64,000 nucleotides of DNA from Liolophura sinensis (lineage: Eukaryota; Mollusca; Polyplacophora; Chitonida; Chitonidae): assembly GCF_032854445.1 (NCBI RefSeq), contig NC_088301.1, forward strand, positions 13,266,281 through 13,330,280. The letters are read 5' to 3'. The notes under the pieces were generated by a model. The model was not told the origin of the DNA and made no database searches. It saw only the letters and a program-made list of their open reading frames with translations. Shown here in pieces: positions 35,000-46,916 of this stretch. The translations under genes and the position numbers were made by a program. How positions within the stretch are numbered: the first letter of the stretch is position 1; the number at the start of each line of letters is the position of its first letter.

Positions 35000-36190
35000 C
35001 AGGTCAGGCCTTGGCCAAAAAGGTTGCAGGCTGGAATCTACATACTACGGAGCCTAGCCCGAGACCAAGGATAGCTTATATATACTGAAAGGCGGGGACC
35101 GCTGGCCATCCTTAGCCGGAAAGTTATGTGGACCCGATTCCGGTATAATATAATCAGCACCCTATAAGCGCATCCGTTTCTCTGGAAAGTAATTCTGTGT
35201 ATTTTAGGGTGCAAAGTCTTTTTTCGCTGCTAGCCTACCATTTTTGGTACAGGTGCATGCTTGGTATCAGAATGTGGAAATTGTCTAAGCTTTAGGCAGG
35301 TATAAACTTTAATGAAAGTTTGGAATTCTGGGCGAGAGGAAACAAGGAGACAGGTGGTGATGAGGCTGCGAGTGACGTCCCCTTGACGTTGTAAAGCACT
35401 CCTCCCAGCTGCTGGGATGGAAAGGTCCAGATTTAACGGTCAACCTATGTCAAGATTTTTATGGCTGCTTTCTCACAGGCTGGGAGAGGTATACACCAAA
35501 GCTTATGGGTCACGGAATGTTCGGGACTGAGCTACAGCGCTAAACAGTAACTTGTTGCTTATGGAAAATTAATGGGGGTCTGAGGCCTAATGCTAACAAA
35601 GAGCTACCCCGTCCTCTTTCCGATGCATGCGCGTTACGTTCGTCTTGAATACACATATAGCTGAAAGCTAAAACATTTACGCACATTTTGCCACAATGCT
35701 TACTTTGCCTTTACATCACCATTCTCCTCTAAATCTTAGCCAAAGTCAAAAATGGGCTCGTATTAGCATGTCGCCGCGCGCTGCCATGTTTTTAAAATTT
35801 GGGTCAGCTAGGCGCGCATGCGTAACAGCGACTGACCTTTCCGTGAAATTTAGAATGGAACGGTTGCCGAAGACAAATTTGACATTTCGCACAAATTGTG
35901 GGATCCACAAATGCAAATTCGCGCCTCTACAGTCACATGGAGACGTGGTGCAAGGTCAACCACGCATGCGAGCAACAACAGAATTATCTTGAATTTACCG
36001 GCCATAAAGTCTACAGAATGTGGTAAAAAAAAAGTGGAACAGAGAATGTCTTGGTGAACATAATTTATTGGAGTTTTGCCAATAAAGGTAACTGCATATA
36101 TGGGTTCATTTTGCACGGATTTTTGTGGCGCGGAGTTTCTAAGTGGTAAACTGTTTTCAAATACCACTATTTTAACCTGAATGACTCCGC
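35000..36190. other. No gene recognised
   Basis: Mixed-composition sequence without a credible frame, element or RNA that I can support. Confidence 0.45.
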
Positions 36191-36232
36191 GGCTGTGATC
36201 TACGCCTAACCCGGTATTAAAAGATCACAGCC
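36191..36232. repeat. Perfect 11 bp hairpin
   Basis: GGCTGTGATCT (36191-36201) and AGATCACAGCC (36222-36232) are separated by 20 bases. It sits immediately outside the fold-back element that follows. Confidence 0.75.
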
Positions 36233-36912
36233 GAGAGCCGTAAAAGGTACATGGCGTTTTTCTTTTTGCAGTCGGAGTTTTTCTTTTCGTTGAGCAGCCG
36301 CCACCACCCCCCCCCCCCCCACAAAAAAAGAAAAACTCCCTTTGGGAGAAAAGGAATAACTCCCATTGGTGAAAAAAAAGAAAAACTCCCACAAAAAGAT
36401 CTCGCGCCCCGACATAATTAGCCAATCGGATTACGTTTTGCTTCATGCTTTTGTTGAAACATGAATGTGACACGTCATCGGATGATTTTCTCGGGCCCCG
36501 ACAAAACTAAATCGGGTCCCAAGTTAATCAGCCAATGGCTGCATTATACGCTATAGATTTCCGGTACTTCCGTTCTCGGATACGGTCCCCGCTCCTTTAG
36601 TGCATTGTCCTTTTCAAATGCAGTCATCTATGACAAACTATAACTGAAAAGGGACATTCCTATCCTTCACCCTGTTACCTGTGGTAACTAAAGGGAATGT
36701 TCACATTTAGCCTAGGCCAACATCAACCATCTTGCCGGCGGTGTTCGCTGCAAAGAAGTCGATCCTGGCGTAGGGGAAATGTGAACATTCCACATAGTGG
36801 GGGGAGGTGCTTTAAAAAAAGGAAAACTCCGACTGCAAAAGCGGAAAAAATGAAAAACGCACAGTTAAATTAAAGAAAAATGCTTTCCTTAAAAGTCCAT
36901 TTTACGGCTCCG
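36233..36912. mobile_element. Fold-back element, ~680 bp
   Basis: The left arm begins GAGCCGTAAAA and includes TTTTGCAGTCGGAGTTTTTC. The right arm carries the reverse of GAGCCGTAAAA (TTTTACGGCTC, to about 36910) and GAAAACTCCGACTGCAAAAG. Arms are imperfect and contain C-rich and A-rich runs. A smaller palindromic unit is nested inside. Confidence 0.65.
36694..36791. mobile_element. Nested 98 bp palindromic element
   Basis: GGAATGTTCACATTT (36694-36708) and AAATGTGAACATTCC (36777-36791) are perfect 15 bp inverted repeats around a 68 bp centre; a MITE-like structure without coding capacity. Confidence 0.7.
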
Positions 36913-37548
36913 TACTACAAGATCTCGCTAGATAGGATGCGTCTTAATATTTCGAGGTTAGTCATGTGCGTGCTGAAGGGCGACGGTTTAATCTGGTGAC
37001 AAACAACTAGGTGTTGAGAAGTGATTTTGTTTTTGGAGCTAATTCTTCTCAAGAATTCCGCTGAGGTTACCATCGGCTTTTTCCCCGTAGATAACTTCGT
37101 TACGCGTTGAGGCTTGAAGATCATTTTTGAATTTTGAATTTCAGAATAATTCTCATATCATTGTAATAAATATTTGAAGTGTTTTCTGGGGTAATTTCCG
37201 ACGTTTGTGTTCCAGGCAGACTGAAAAATATAACCAATCAGATACGCACTACTATTCAGTCTAAAATACCGTGCTGCAAAACATGGTATTGTTTTGTCTA
37301 GGAGTCAAGACAGTCAGAGCATTTTTTAAACATTCAGTATTGAAAAATGCGATTCATTTATCTTTTCACATTCACAACCTACAAATGTGTATGCAATAAA
37401 TGAATAAATCCCGTACTTTATGTTTAATTAATTATAATGTTATGTGTGCAGAAAGTTTCAACTGATCCATAATGTAGAAACTAAAAGACTTTGTTCTGGT
37501 TACATAGTTTTCGTGTGATTACATTGTATTTACTAAAAGAGACAACAC

Positions 37549-37785
37549 ATCATTTTGAGTAATTCTAGGTCAGTGACGTCTGATTGCAATTAACATCGAC
37601 GATTTTGTTTACCTAATTCGGCGCAAGTCATGGTCCTAGGGGAAGTTGCTATTGGTTTGCATTTTAATGAACTTTTAGAATAAAGCACTGAGGCAAACTC
37701 ACAAGAGGCCGGTTTCACCGGTTACGAATGACCATTTGTCGTGTCACCTATCACAACGTCGTAGCTGCTCTGGTTTTACTCTCCA
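37549..37785 (+). mobile_element. Unclassified ~230 bp interspersed repeat, copy 2
   Basis: TTCTAGGTCAGTGACGTCTG, GAAGTTGCTATTGG, TTAGAATAAAG, GACCATTTGTCGTG and GCTGCTCTGGTTTTACTCTC align in order with 15048-15274. Confidence 0.7.
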
Positions 37786-37804
37786 TAATGTAGACATAAT
37801 GTAG

Positions 37805-38120
37805 TCGGAAGACCTAGGATTTAACTCGGGTAGTGTCCTGCCAAAGACTTTGAAAATGATACTTGTTGTATGGCACTCAGCACTGAGAGGTTAGGGCAAG
37901 GAAACAGGATGGTGGACCCGGTGTCAGTATAATGTGACTGGATGAAATGACATGTCTCATGTCCTTGGCATGATACATCAATGGCGGCAGCTCTTTGGCG
38001 GCATGGACTCGCCCTGCCACAAGCCTTGAAGACACAATATGTATGTCTAATGAGTCAACGTTGTCATATGACTGAAAAACTAAGCAGACATGCGACGTGA
38101 AAACCCCAGCGTACATACAT
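37805..38120 (+). mobile_element. SINE-2-related element
   Basis: GGCACTCAGCACTGAGAGG and GTGTCAGTATAATGTGACTG in the body, and GTCATATGACTGAAAAACTA near the end, resemble the 33314-33650 copy with a different central part. Confidence 0.62.
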
Positions 38121-38715
38121 ACATTCGCCATGGGGTAGTCGTCTATACTGAACACCAACAAAGCAAACAGATCTACTTAGCCGGCATGGTGTTAGCGTAT
38201 GCTGGAAAATAAGTCGGCTAATTGTAACAGGTTTCTTCGAATGCCCTCTGGCTGAACACTCTGGCACTGCTAGGAGATTGCACCATGCGCTCAGTGATGG
38301 AATTCCTAACAATGATTCATGTTATTGATTTGTTATACATGGGGCCCTAGAAGGTGGGTCTATATCATCAGTAACGATGACTCACCTTATAATATACGTA
38401 TAAAGAGCTTGGTGGATAGAATCCTTCTCTGATCTTGATGTAGGCGTCGTAAAAATGGCAATTACCTCTCACATGAAATGTTTCACGCACGCAAAAAAGG
38501 CGGTGTTGAAAGAGTTAAACATATATGCATGGAGTACACAATGTTACAATGTAAAGTAAACATTAAGACAAAGTTGCGGTGTAAAATGCACTTTAAGAAC
38601 CAATTTCAAACATCTATGGCATGAGTTTACACTTTTATAATGGGCAGACATTTGGGATACACAAACAAAGTAAACATTTTGAACCAAACGTTTGTCGTAG
38701 GATTTCACATGTAAA

Positions 38716-38978
38716 GTGAGTGAGCGAGTGAGCGAGTGAATGCTTGGGGTTTAACGACGTAAGCCTACTTAACAATTTTTCAGTCATATGACGACGAAGT
38801 GCATGTAATGTATTTTTTCGTTGCAGGACGAGTTTCCACCGCTCTTTTATCCAGTGCTGCTTCACCGAGACGTCTTATCGAAGGCAAGTAAGGCGCCCCG
38901 CCCGAGCCATTATACGGGTCAACCAATCGTTGCACTATCCCCTTCATTCTGAACGCCTTTAAGGTCCTTCCGCCAAAA
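38716..38978 (-). mobile_element. SINE-2 copy
   Basis: It reads backwards from (GTGA)n through GGGGTTTAACGACGTAAGCC, TTTCAGTCATATGACGACGA and GGGTCAACCAATCGTTGCAC to AAGGTCCTTCCGCC. The tRNA-like head is missing and is replaced by the tandem array that follows. Confidence 0.85.
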
Positions 38979-39003
38979 TTTAACACGGTTCCAAGAAGGG
39001 GAG

Positions 39004-39665
39004 CGGAAGAAAGGGGTGAAAACCATGGCATCTTACCGGACAAAAGACGGAAGAAATGGGTGTACCATAGCAGGCAAAAGGCAGAAGAAATGGTTGGAAA
39101 CCTTGGCACCTTACCGGACAAAAGGCGGAAGAAATGAGTGGAAACCTTGGTACCTTACCAGACAAAAAGAGGAAGAAATGGGTGGAATGCTTGGCAACTT
39201 ACCAGACAAAAAGTAGAAGAAATGGGTGGAAACCTTGGTACCTTACCAGAAAAAAAACGGAAGAAAGGGGTGGAACCATGACACCTTACCAGACAAAAAG
39301 CGGAAGAAAGGGTGGAAAAAAGACGGAGGAAATGAGTGGAAGCAATGAAACCTTATCAGACAAAAACCGGAAGAAATGAGTGGAAACTTTGGCACCTTAC
39401 CACACAAAACGCAGCAAAAACGTGTGGAAACCCTCGTACCTTACTAGAAAAAAAGACGGAGGAAATGGGTGGAAGCAATGAAACCTTATCAGACAAAAAC
39501 CGGAAGAACTGAAAAAAAAACACACGACACCTTATCAGGCCAAAAAGTAGAAGAAATACGTGGAAACCATTAAACCTTACTAGAAAAAAGGAAGAAATGG
39601 GGAAAAAACCATGGTACCTTATCAGACAAAAACCGGAAGAAATGAGTGGAAACCTTGATAGACAT
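39004..39665. repeat. ~43 bp minisatellite, about 15 units
   Basis: Units of the form CGGAAGAAATGGGTGGAAAC followed by CTTGGCACCTTACCAGACAA. Several short frames on both strands read the array and are not genes. Confidence 0.88.
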
Positions 39666-41206
39666 AACCTTACAAGGAAACCCAAGAATCAAGTGCGGAA
39701 GGAGGTGACGAATGTAGTTCATGTACTCGTATATCTAACCAAACCGTAAGAAAGATTTGAGGGAGTAAAAGTCTCTTGTGGTGTTTACGCTTCTATGTGT
39801 AATATCTAATTATGAAAAATATAGATATGAACGCTTTTACCTATCCCGTGTACTTCACTAGTAACTTGTAGACATCTATCGGATTTCGAGTTATGATGTA
39901 AAAATAATATCGAAAAATTACTGAAATCATTTATAACTTCTCCAGGTACGGTATTCTTTCCGATTTTGATTAGTATGTTTGTTTTTCGAAGGGATCCTAT
40001 ATTTTTTTCAATAAAATCTTTTCTCCTACTCCAGAAAATATACCTCCGTGGCGGATTGACATTTCTTTTATAAAATCAAATAACAGGAAATTTGTAATCA
40101 TTGTCAACGACAGAAGATCCAGCAATATCGTTAGTGTGATAGAATTATCTAAAATTAAAATTTAATTAATTGACCTCGTATTCCAATTTATTACGTCGTG
40201 CGGGCAAAAGACTGTCCTGGTTTCTATCTGGCAGTTCTTTCACTCATCGCCCAAGTCGGGTATACTTCATGAAAAAATGTAATTAGTTTACAGACGTATA
40301 GAAAATTCTACCACAGATGTTCACAAGAATTCGGAAAATTAGTCGGATTCATCACAAAAATGAGTGATGTGGATACTGGAAGTTTCAACGTGGAAATCCC
40401 CACACGACAATTCCTGGCCAAACTCATCGACAATGAGTCAAGGACAGAAGTCGAACATGCAATTCAACTTCAATAGTGTTAAACCTTTTCATTTCTGCAA
40501 TTATCAAACAATATTAAACTACATTTTCCTAGAGCATGTAACGAGAAACAATTTGCAAGGGACGTCTTTGGCGTTGTACAAAAATATGCATGCAGTTGTC
40601 TTTCATTCACTGAATCTCGAATGACATTGAAGCCATTTACATGATCTCCAAAAAGAATGGTGAGGGAAAAGCGTTCAGCTGTTTCCAGCAACAGGTATTG
40701 TATCTTGTTTTCATTACAATTAACGAGTTCATATTTTTCTGTAGGAAACAAAGGCTTTGTCCCCTTGAACTTTAGTAAGCGGTTGAGTTAATTTGTTATC
40801 TTACAAGTTGTTTATGTGTTGTCTGTTGTGGCAAGAACCTTGACAGTTCACATATTATTACAGCTGTAAATTGACTCCAATTACCCTCATCATATAAGCC
40901 GCCAGGCACCCAGTAGACGATTTTAACCGTAGTTCAGGGAACAAAACAGTTCAACTCTGATTCTTTGCTCCATTCTCCCCACTGATTGCCGTCAGGTTTT
41001 AAATTTAGACTGATGGTAATACTTGTTATTCCATCGTCCTGGTGAATTATACGCTGCTCGCTTTTTCCTTTTCTTCTTAAAATTGCAGTGATCTTTACTC
41101 CTGCGTAAACATCTCGCAAGTTTCAATGCAAACTACCATTTTAAAGCATTATAGACATTTTTAAGAGCGATGCAGTTATCAAGGGTAAGTGAGACAAATT
41201 TGATTG
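39666..41206. other. No gene recognised
   Basis: AT-rich, with short frames only and no recognisable element. Confidence 0.45.
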
Positions 41207-41395
41207 ATTTGTTTATTTATCTATATTAATCTCTTTTACGCCGTGGTTAAGAATATTTCACTTATACAACGGAGAGGAAGTCAACGTGATCTAGGGCCGA
41301 TTTCACAAATCCTTTTCTGACTTAAGTCAAAACTAAATAACTCTAAACCGCATTGAGAGGCTCCTGGGTTATTGCGCTGCACTGTGAAGACTGGA
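41207..41395 (-). mobile_element. SINE-1 remnants split by another repeat
   Basis: The tail CTTTTACGCCGTGGTTAAGA with GGAGAGGAAGTC (to about 41291) and a head-proximal GAGAGGCTCCTGGGTTATTG (41353-41395) flank AGGGCCGATTTCACAAATCC, an end like that of the GGGCC...CACAAA MITE class. Confidence 0.55.
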
Positions 41396-41579
41396 TTTTA
41401 TCGCATTAGATAAACCTTAGACATGACCTCGATTAATTTTTATTATTTTTATTTTCTATACGTGTATGTAATTTGTTTCTTAGGTTTCACCAATCTAGAG
41501 AGTTGTTAATTTGCTCAAAACGCCATGACTTGCTCCTCTTGGATGTTAGAACGTTGTGATATCATAGTGACACTGGTTC

Positions 41580-41632
41580 ATTCAACGACGTCATAAAAGC
41601 TGTGGTTCATTCGATGACGTCACAAAAATTGT
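41580..41632. promoter_or_regulatory. Duplicated segment with CRE-type sites
   Basis: GGTTCATTCAACGACGTCAT and GGTTCATTCGATGACGTCAC form a tandem duplication about 30 bp apart. The second carries a full TGACGTCA (41615-41622). No promoter is evident nearby. Confidence 0.3.
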
Positions 41633-41941
41633 TATATTTTTTCAAACTTGACGATGTTTATATTATAAACCGTTGTAAAGGTTTACATTAATGATACCTG
41701 TTGAATTATTTTCACACAAAAAAGCTCCCACAACCTCATTCAATAACAGAAGAAACCGATTTGATTAGCAATTCTCCTTTACATGTAACTGTAGCTGGCT
41801 GGTTTCATTGCTTGCACATTCGATCGAATGACACATGTATAGTACCTCTCCATATGAGCACCAAATCAGGGAAATATAAAGACAGCTGAAGTACTGATTA
41901 CTCGATTGTACTTCGGCATCAACTGCACGGTTGTATATATA

Positions 41942-42345
41942 GCTTATTTATTTATTTATTTATTTATGTATTCCCTCCTTGTTTAGCGCCACTGTCATGA
42001 ATTTTTCGTGTATACCCCGGCAATCAACATCATGAATGAAGGAAACCGGAGAGTCCAGCGTAAACCATCGACCTTTGGTAAGCTACTGACGAACTTTCCC
42101 ACGTGTGACGTACGAGCACAGATACACACATCATACTAGTGGAAAACAAGTAGTCTTCAACGAATGTTGGACAGCACAAATACCCACACAAGCGTCGTCC
42201 ACCGCTTAATGTCTCCATGGCAACAATGGCAGTGCACATTGGAGGAAACTACAAATTCCATGTCCAAGGCTGGATTTGAATCCACACCTCGTGTGTCCTA
42301 GCGATTAAAGAACAAGCATTTCTTTAAGTACTAGACAGAACCGCT
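41942..42345 (-). mobile_element. SINE-3, near full length
   Basis: It reads from (TTTA)n through GAAACCGGAGAGTCCAGCGT, AAGCTACTGACGAACTTTCC, a conserved CACACAAGCGTCGTC and GGCTGGATTTGAATCCACAC, which is a reversed B box, to a head near ACTAGACAGAACCGC. Confidence 0.75.
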
Positions 42346-42989
42346 CCTGGATTTATCGCTGGAATAAACTCCTGTATAACACTACATGTGTGGGCAGTCA
42401 TCGGAAGACGGTGGCAGAAATGTGATAGCGTTGTAGGGATACTCACACGTGCAAATTCCGGGATGAATTATCAGTTAAAAGTTCACTTGAAATAAAAGTG
42501 TTTTAACCGACCTTTCCTTTCATTTGGAAGTATGTATACATTGTTTTTGACCACGTGGTAGAACCTGTGATGCGGTGTGCCTAAACAAAGCAGGGGGCGA
42601 AGGCAGCAGGAGTCAGGTTTTCTCTTAATAAATGACATTCTGCTCCTCGTGAGGTGTTCTCCAGCTAATTGAAAAATCAATAGACAACAGCAAAGCCAGC
42701 GGCGTTCCCCTATGATGCCGTGTGCCAGACAGAGCCAATGAAGAGAGCTGACAATTGGCCAGTCCCCTTATAGACTCACAAACTGGCGGTATATACACCT
42801 TCAGGTTTGCGCATTAGGATATACCACACGTCCTTGCAGTGTTTCCGAGACACATGTCACATGTACACATCAAACCGTTGTCAACCTCACAATACTGAAC
42901 ATTTCTGGACAGTACGTTACTGTTAAGAATGGCCTAAAAAGGCCTGCAGTAATGTGCGGCCATTCGACACCAAACAACCGCACACTCAG

Positions 42990-43645
42990 CGGCACGGTAT
43001 TTTGTGGCTTGTTACTGTATCCTGAAGCACGTGATCAATACTATGCATTAGCAGCACCGTATTTTGTGGTTTCACACAGTATCTTGACGCAGGTGAGCAA
43101 TACTGTGCAGCAGTAATCCACACATGACTGTGCATCTGGAGCACAGTATTTTGTGGTTTGACAGTATCTTGACGCAAGTGAGCAATACTGTGTGGTTGTG
43201 ACTCACACATTACTGTGCATCAAGAGCACAATATTTCGTGGTTTGACACAGTATCTTGACGCAGGTGAGCAATACTGTGCCGCTGTGATCCACACATGAC
43301 TGTGCATCAGGAGCACAGTATTTTGTGGTTTAACAGTATCTTGACGCAGGTGAGCAATACTGTGCGGCTGTGATCCACACATTACTGTGCATCAGCACGA
43401 TATTTTGTGGTTTCACACAATATCTTGAAATAGGTAATCAATAGTGTGCGGTTGTAATCCACACATTCTCGTGCATTCATAGCACGGTATTTTGTGGTTT
43501 GACACTGTACCTTGAAGGAAGTGAACCATACTGTGTGGTTGTGACCAACACATTACCGTGCATTTGAAGCACGGTATTTTGTGGTTTCACACACTATCTT
43601 GAAGTAGGTGATCAATACTGTGCAGTTGTGATTCACACACTACCG
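42990..43645. repeat. ~86 bp satellite with internal hairpins, about eight units
   Basis: Starts of TATTTTGTGG or its variants lie at 42998, 43060, 43147, 43232, 43319, 43401, 43488 and 43575, so most spacings are 82-87 bp. Within a unit, GCACAGTATT (43313-43322) pairs perfectly with AATACTGTGC (43356-43365). A second pair, ACTGTGC/GCACAGT, alternates with it. Short frames here are by-products. Confidence 0.9.
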
Positions 43646-43760
43646 TGCAGTAATTAAATTTTCCCAGTGCCGTTCAGCTGTTGTCCAGTGCCAAAAGTTC
43701 AAAAAATTTGCTCTACCGGAACCTTCATGCTCGGTGCTGTGTATTGTAAGTTAAAGTTCA

Positions 43761-43879
43761 GAGGCCTCTTGCACAAAGCGGTCGTAGCCATGTTGACGGT
43801 AACTACCATGGCAACATATGCTTTAACATGTGACGCTTATACAACTTAGCCAACGATTGCTTTGTGCAAGCGGCCCCTG
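43761..43879. mobile_element. MITE-C, ~118 bp
   Basis: AGGCCTCTTGCACAAAGCG at the left pairs with TGCTTTGTGCAAGCGGCCCC at the right. The ends are of the GGGCC(G/C)...TTGCACAAAGC class. There is no frame inside. Confidence 0.75.
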
Positions 43880-44003
43880 CTGTGTATGTCTGGTCCATAG
43901 CGATATTAGACACACAAAAGAGGATTCAACTTCCTCATCTCATATGACATATATTCATGGTAAGTAGAAGGTAAATATTTATACATCAAAATCTGTGCTA
44001 ATA

Positions 44004-44095
44004 ACACTTCTTCACGCAAAAGTGAAAATCTGTGCTAATTACACTTCTGCACGCAAAGTTGGAACGTGTGTTAATTACACTTCTGTAAGTATGGG
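44004..44095. repeat. ~36 bp tandem repeat, three units
   Basis: ATCTGTGCTAATTACACTTC, twice with CTGCACGCAAAG-like sequence and once as GTGTGTTAATTACACTTC. Confidence 0.75.
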
Positions 44096-44439
44096 TGTAT
44101 GTGTGTTAAGTACGCGCATGGACGAGGGTGTTTATCGATCCTCATTTAAGCTGGTCCGTGTTTCCATACATAAATATATTTCTCAGAAATGGTTTCCTGA
44201 TACTGCATATCCCTAGTTATGAAAAATGAATTTTTAAATCATACTGTTCGTCTTTTAATTCAAACCACTCTGTTACTTCTCCTTTAAAATATACCTGTAC
44301 ATAGTACATTGTTGAAAGTAACATAAAACATGTACCAGATCAAACCCAGAACGTTCTTGCCCTGTGTCTGTTTGCTTGCTTATGGGTTTTACGTCCAACT
44401 ATTAATTATCTATAGCAATGTTTACTCCATACCACCATA

Positions 44440-44641
44440 TTTATTTATATACACATGGATGTCGCCTCACTGACACGACATGTTAAATCACAAGACGTGA
44501 CCCTACCCCCGACCACATTTATTTATATATAAGCTGATTCACCGGAATGTTATGCTAAAACACAAGGCACGTCACTATGTACCACCACATATATATAACT
44601 GCTCACTGGAACGTCATACCAAAACACCAGGCATGACAGGG
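44440..44641. repeat. ~75 bp tandem repeat, left block
   Basis: Units carry ACATTTATTTATATA, AAGCTG, TCACTGGAACGTCATGC and TAAAACACAAGGCA. The same unit resumes at 45405-45600, so the block is split by about 760 bp of unrelated sequence. Confidence 0.65.
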
Positions 44642-44857
44642 TTGATACGACCCAAACTGTCTGTATTATAAAGAGATGGCTTGTTCGAAATACACGACAG
44701 TTTAGCCGCACAAAAAGTAACCAAAACCAGCAAATTTTATTTTACAACAATTTATTAGGTTTAACAAGAACAGATAACAAGACTTTTACAAATACTAAAG
44801 TATTTAAGTTTAACAAGAAAGGATAGCAGTATCTATGCAAATACTAAAGTACTTAGC

Positions 44858-45439
44858 CTACATGTACAACGGGGTCAAGTCCAAACGGACGCATATATTC
44901 CACAATGCGGAAAACCATACAGGCATAAATGCACAAATAAGAGGGAAAATCCACAGTATAACTGAGTGTATGACGAAATATACACAAAATTCTACAGACA
45001 GGGTCCGTGTACTAATAAGCACTATGTACACAAGAGCACAAATTAAATATACAAGTTCAGACTGAACAAGTGCTTGGTGGAGATATGATATAACAAAGCC
45101 AGAGGCTATGAAGACACCAAAATTCAGCACAAAAGGCCTACTAAAGTAACACACAGCCAAAGCATCCAAAACTCTCAATAATTCTCCTTTCTCCCCTTTT
45201 GACCTGCTTTCATAGGTCTTATATAAACTGGTGGAATTTTCTAGAATAAGAAAATTCTTGAACACTTGTTGTAAACAAACAGGCCCCGAACTGAGGGTAT
45301 TCTGGAACATTTTAAGGCAGAGGCAGACAGCAGGCCCTGAACTCAGCATATGTAAACAGTGGCAAGCTAAATTTAGAAGCTGACGGCAGTTGTTCACATA
45401 ACACGATATATTCCTCCACATGTATATTCGCTGCCTCAC
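44858..45439 (-). other. 193-codon hydrophobic reading frame of unknown status
   Basis: The frame sits in the unrelated sequence that splits the ~75 bp repeat. The predicted product has an N-terminal Cys-rich part with a small internal duplication (LSSGPAVCL.. and LSSGPVCLQ..), a short charged stretch (ESRSKGEKGELLR), then three or four hydrophobic segments. Past its stop the - strand has two AATAAA signals (about 44735-44757), as a transcript end would. The ATG lies inside the repeat unit. I recognise no family. Hydrophobic frames can arise by chance from AT-rich antisense sequence, so coding status is doubtful. Confidence 0.2.
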
Positions 45440-45600
45440 TGTAACGTCATGCTAAAACACCAGACATGACACGATATATTCCGACACATCTATATAAGCT
45501 GGCCTCACTGCATGGAACGTCATACAAAACACCACAAATGTCAATTTTATACTACCACACCTATATAACGTGTCTTACTGGAACGTTATGCTAAACGCAC
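45405..45600. repeat. ~75 bp tandem repeat, right block
   Basis: GCCTCACTGTAACGTCATGC, TAAAACACCAGACATGACAC, GATATATTCC and TATATAAGCTG recur with the same order and spacing as in 44440-44641. Confidence 0.65.
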
Positions 45601-45724
45601 TACGAGCCAGTAGCAACTTGCACCTGACGTAACTTGCATGACAACCTACATGTATAATGAGATATGTCACCATGGTAAATGTACTTGATGCAGCGTTGCG
45701 ACAGCTTTGTAAAACGGGGCCCAG
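45600..45724. mobile_element. MITE-C-like element, one end clear
   Basis: The right end is GCTTTGTAAAACGGGGCCC. The body has TGTCACCATGGTAAATGT, similar to the centre of the 43761 copy (ACTACCATGGCAACAT). The left end is eroded. Confidence 0.45.
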
Positions 45725-46064
45725 GCATTCACCACATCTGAATGACGTCAAGACACTAGCCATATCCGAATGGTTTTGTCGGTCTTTCTTGGTTTGGTTT
45801 AAAGTGGTGCCCAGCCATAAAAAGTTTGGTGCACGTGATATACCGGTGGAAATACAGTTGGTGACATAACACCGCGGTCGGCAAATCTTGTCAAAATGGA
45901 TGTTCTTTCCAGATGACAGACATACAATTTCGCCAGTGAAATGAAATGTCCACCGCCTGGGATATGTCCACATTTCCACCATTTTTGATTTGTACACTTA
46001 CATGTATAAATAGAAACTCGTATACATAGATATACGTCCGCTTAAGGTTTCACATGCGCAATTC

Positions 46065-46481
46065 GAGCAGTTGGGTCCAAGATTTGCCTTCCAACTGAAG
46101 AGTAAAGGAGCACTGATTGGGTAATACTGCCACACAGACATTTTAGTTTGTTGATGTACAATAAATTTTTGCACTGTTAGTTTGTACCTTATTAAAGTAT
46201 ATCAGAATTTTGCATATTTTGGATAGAACTGAAAACTGTTTTGGCAGTATTACTTCCCACCCTGCTGGAGGTAAAAAGGCAACAAAATGCTATGACTTCA
46301 TTTCCAGCAACCAAGAAAAAAATGTTGATCACGTTGGGTTGATTTTTTGATATGTTGTAGAGAAAAGAGCAAACTGCATGTTGTGGTATGGCATTGTATC
46401 ACGCGAAAGATATAGGATATATATTTTTGAGGTTGAACTTTTACTAAATTTACTATGTAAATAGTAAGGAAAATCAATGTT
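46065..46481 (-). mobile_element. Unclassified ~420 bp repeat, copy A (inverted)
   Basis: Read on the - strand it aligns along its whole length with 59348-59772. Examples are AACCTCAAAAATATATA, ATGCCATACCAC, TTGCTGGAAATGAAGTCATA, CTGTGTGGCAGTATTACCCA and GAATTGCGCATGTG. Copy A also holds an internal inverted repeat, GGCAGTATTAC/GTAATACTGCC. Confidence 0.82.
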
Positions 46482-46916
46482 AATGTTAATGTTAATTCTT
46501 CCTATCTGCTATGTTCCCATGCATGTGATCTCAGAAAAGCCCACGATCATTATCTGATCAGACCGCTGTTCTTGGAAAAGTGTAAACGATTCATGAAATA
46601 ATCTATTGTAGCCTGTACACTTCCCTGAAATTGTTCGAATGCTTCTCGACCAGAATCCAAGTACTTGCTAAATGGTCGTGAAATTCTAACTATAAATAGC
46701 TCTCCTCACAGTGTGGTTCACAAAAATGTAATGACGAAGCCCCCTGTTGTATTAATATGATCAAGCGTCGAGGACAGTTTTTTTAGGTCATGAAAGTAGT
46801 TCAATCTCAGGATAATCAAAATGGCTCCCCCTGGACGGTACTTTCACTGACAGTGACTGTTAGATGTTGTTGAATTTCCGGTGTTGGTGGGTGTGGGGGG
46901 AAGGGGGGGGGGGGGA

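Noticed and set aside
42990-43645. CRISPR-like array
   Set aside because: Units are contiguous ~86 bp satellite repeats without distinct spacers, in a eukaryotic intron-bearing genome.
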